NCBI RefSeq assembly: GCF_019048845.1
Contig: NZ_CP077426.1
Span: forward strand, 853,501 to 917,500
Length of the DNA stretch: 64,000 bases
Direction: 5' to 3'
From: Vibrio mimicus
GTDB taxonomy: Bacteria; Pseudomonadota; Gammaproteobacteria; Enterobacterales; Vibrionaceae
The notes below the pieces were generated by a model that did no database searches, was not told the origin of the DNA, and saw only the letters and a program-made list of their open reading frames with translations. Both the position numbers and the translations under genes were made by a program. Of this stretch, positions 63,227 to 64,000 are shown one piece after another (the stretch's first letter is position 1; the number at the start of each line of letters is the position of its first letter).

Positions 63227-63244
63227 CTTTTGCTGCGGCAAAAG
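63227..63244 (+). other. Stem-loop between cheY and cheZ
   Basis: CTTTTGC-TGCG-GCAAAAG starting 2 bp after the cheY stop. No T-run follows, so it is an intercistronic processing or stability hairpin rather than a terminator. Confidence 0.55.
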
Positions 63245-63279
63245 GTGCTCTATTCACACGCACTAAAGGCTGATTCAGG

Positions 63280-63999
63280 ATGATTTCATTAGAACAGGCT
63301 AAAGAACTCGTGCAACTTTTAGAACATGGGCAGCAGAGCGAAGCGAATCGTTTGCTGACTGATGTCTATGAGTCCGCCAATAATCCCATGCTCAAAGAGA
63401 TAGGAATGTTGACACGGGATTTACATGAATCGCTGAAAAATTTTCATATCGATGATCGTTTCAGTGAGATTGCGACGGATGAAATTCCGGATGCGCGGGA
63501 AAGACTGCAATACGTCATACAGAAAACAGAAGTTGCGGCAAACAAAACCATGGATGCGGTAGATCGTTGTATGCCGATTGCCGACCAATTGCATGACAGC
63601 TTGTTACAGATTCGTCCTGAATGGAACAGTTTGATGAATGGTCGAATCGAGCTTATGCATTTCAAGTCGCTTTGCCACCGAATTGATGGTTTGTTATCGC
63701 AAGTTGAAGGTGATAGCACTCAGTTACGTGGTGAATTAACCGAAATATTGATGGCCCAAGATTTCCAAGATTTAACAGGGCAGATCATTAAACGTGTCAT
63801 CAAATTGGTTAATGAAGTAGAAAACCGTTTAGTAGAAATATTGATGGTTTTTGGCGCTGCACAAAAAGAACAACAAGCAGATAAGACAACCGTAGCATCC
63901 ACAGAAGCTGAAGGGCCAATTATAAACCCTGAAGAAAGAGTTGATGCTGTCTCATCTCAAGACGAAGTTGACGATTTGTTATCGAGTCTTGGATTTTAG
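63280..63999 (+). CDS. cheZ: CheZ, CheY-P phosphatase
   Basis: A 239-residue helical phosphatase that ends the CheY signal. The active-site segment AQDFQDLTGQIIKRV (about residues 158-172) contains the catalytic Gln and Asp, and the C-terminal peptide DEVDDLLSSLGF is the CheY-binding tail. It is longer than the 214-residue E. coli protein because of an acidic linker before the tail. The stop codon is at 63997-63999, so the gene is complete. Remaining che genes (cheA, cheB) would be expected just beyond the window. Confidence 0.96.
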   Translation: MISLEQAKELVQLLEHGQQSEANRLLTDVYESANNPMLKEIGMLTRDLHESLKNFHIDDRFSEIATDEIPDARERLQYVIQKTEVAANKTMDAVDRCMPIADQLHDSLLQIRPEWNSLMNGRIELMHFKSLCHRIDGLLSQVEGDSTQLRGELTEILMAQDFQDLTGQIIKRVIKLVNEVENRLVEILMVFGAAQKEQQADKTTVASTEAEGPIINPEERVDAVSSQDEVDDLLSSLGF

Positions 64000-64000
64000 G

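Noticed and set aside
1..64000. CRISPR array, integron attC/VCR repeats, prophage, insertion sequence, tRNA or rRNA
   Set aside because: Reading through the intergenic regions showed no regular spacer repeats, transposase or integrase genes, or cloverleaf/rRNA sequence.

Overview
This window is core chromosomal DNA of a Vibrio, most likely Vibrio cholerae or a very close relative. The basis is protein recognition, gene order and a 127-bp ERIC repeat; no database search was run. Coding density is high. I see no tRNA, rRNA, insertion sequence, prophage, integron or CRISPR array.

Left end (1-9429): a polar-flagellum operon run, fliI (5' end cut off by the window) - fliJ, then fliK-L-M-N-O-P-Q-R-flhB. 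A well-formed sigma-54 promoter lies ahead of fliK. These genes encode the export ATPase and its chaperone, the hook-length ruler, the switch proteins and the export gate. Right end (57479-63999): flhA-flhF-flhG-fliA-cheY-cheZ, again behind a sigma-54-type promoter. It supplies the last export-gate subunit, the pair that sets polar placement and number, sigma-28, and the CheY/CheZ output of chemotaxis. About 48 kb of unrelated genes separate the two halves.

Middle (9430-57360): (a) smrB, prmB, aroC, a TRIC-type membrane protein, epmC, yfcL, an FMN reductase, mnmC and fabB, close to the E. coli smrB-fabB order; the fabB 3' region carries a probable sRNA (FarS). (b) pdxB-asd, fur, a DUF4442 gene, a LysR regulator with cidA/cidB, fldA, a DUF2788 gene, ybfF, seqA, pgm, a DUF1853 gene and a Nif3-like gene. 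(c) The TCA-cycle block: gltA divergent from sdhCDAB-sucAB-sucCD. (d) Metal uptake: znuBC divergent from znuA over a Zur-type operator, and feoABC. Between them lies a large membrane-bound sensor/AraC-type regulator, followed by an unusually structured 529-bp intergenic region. (e) A HIT protein, argS, a YecM-like gene, an M16 protease and sixA.

Most of the window is ordinary. The less routine items are the propeller/Y_Y_Y/kinase-like/AraC fusion protein (44160-47504), the tandem hairpins after it (47581-47697), ERIC elements at the flhB/smrB junction and in the fur leader, the structured fabB 3' UTR, the perfect palindrome between sucB and sucC, the NPEH autocleavage motif in FlhB, and the split of the flagellar gene cluster.
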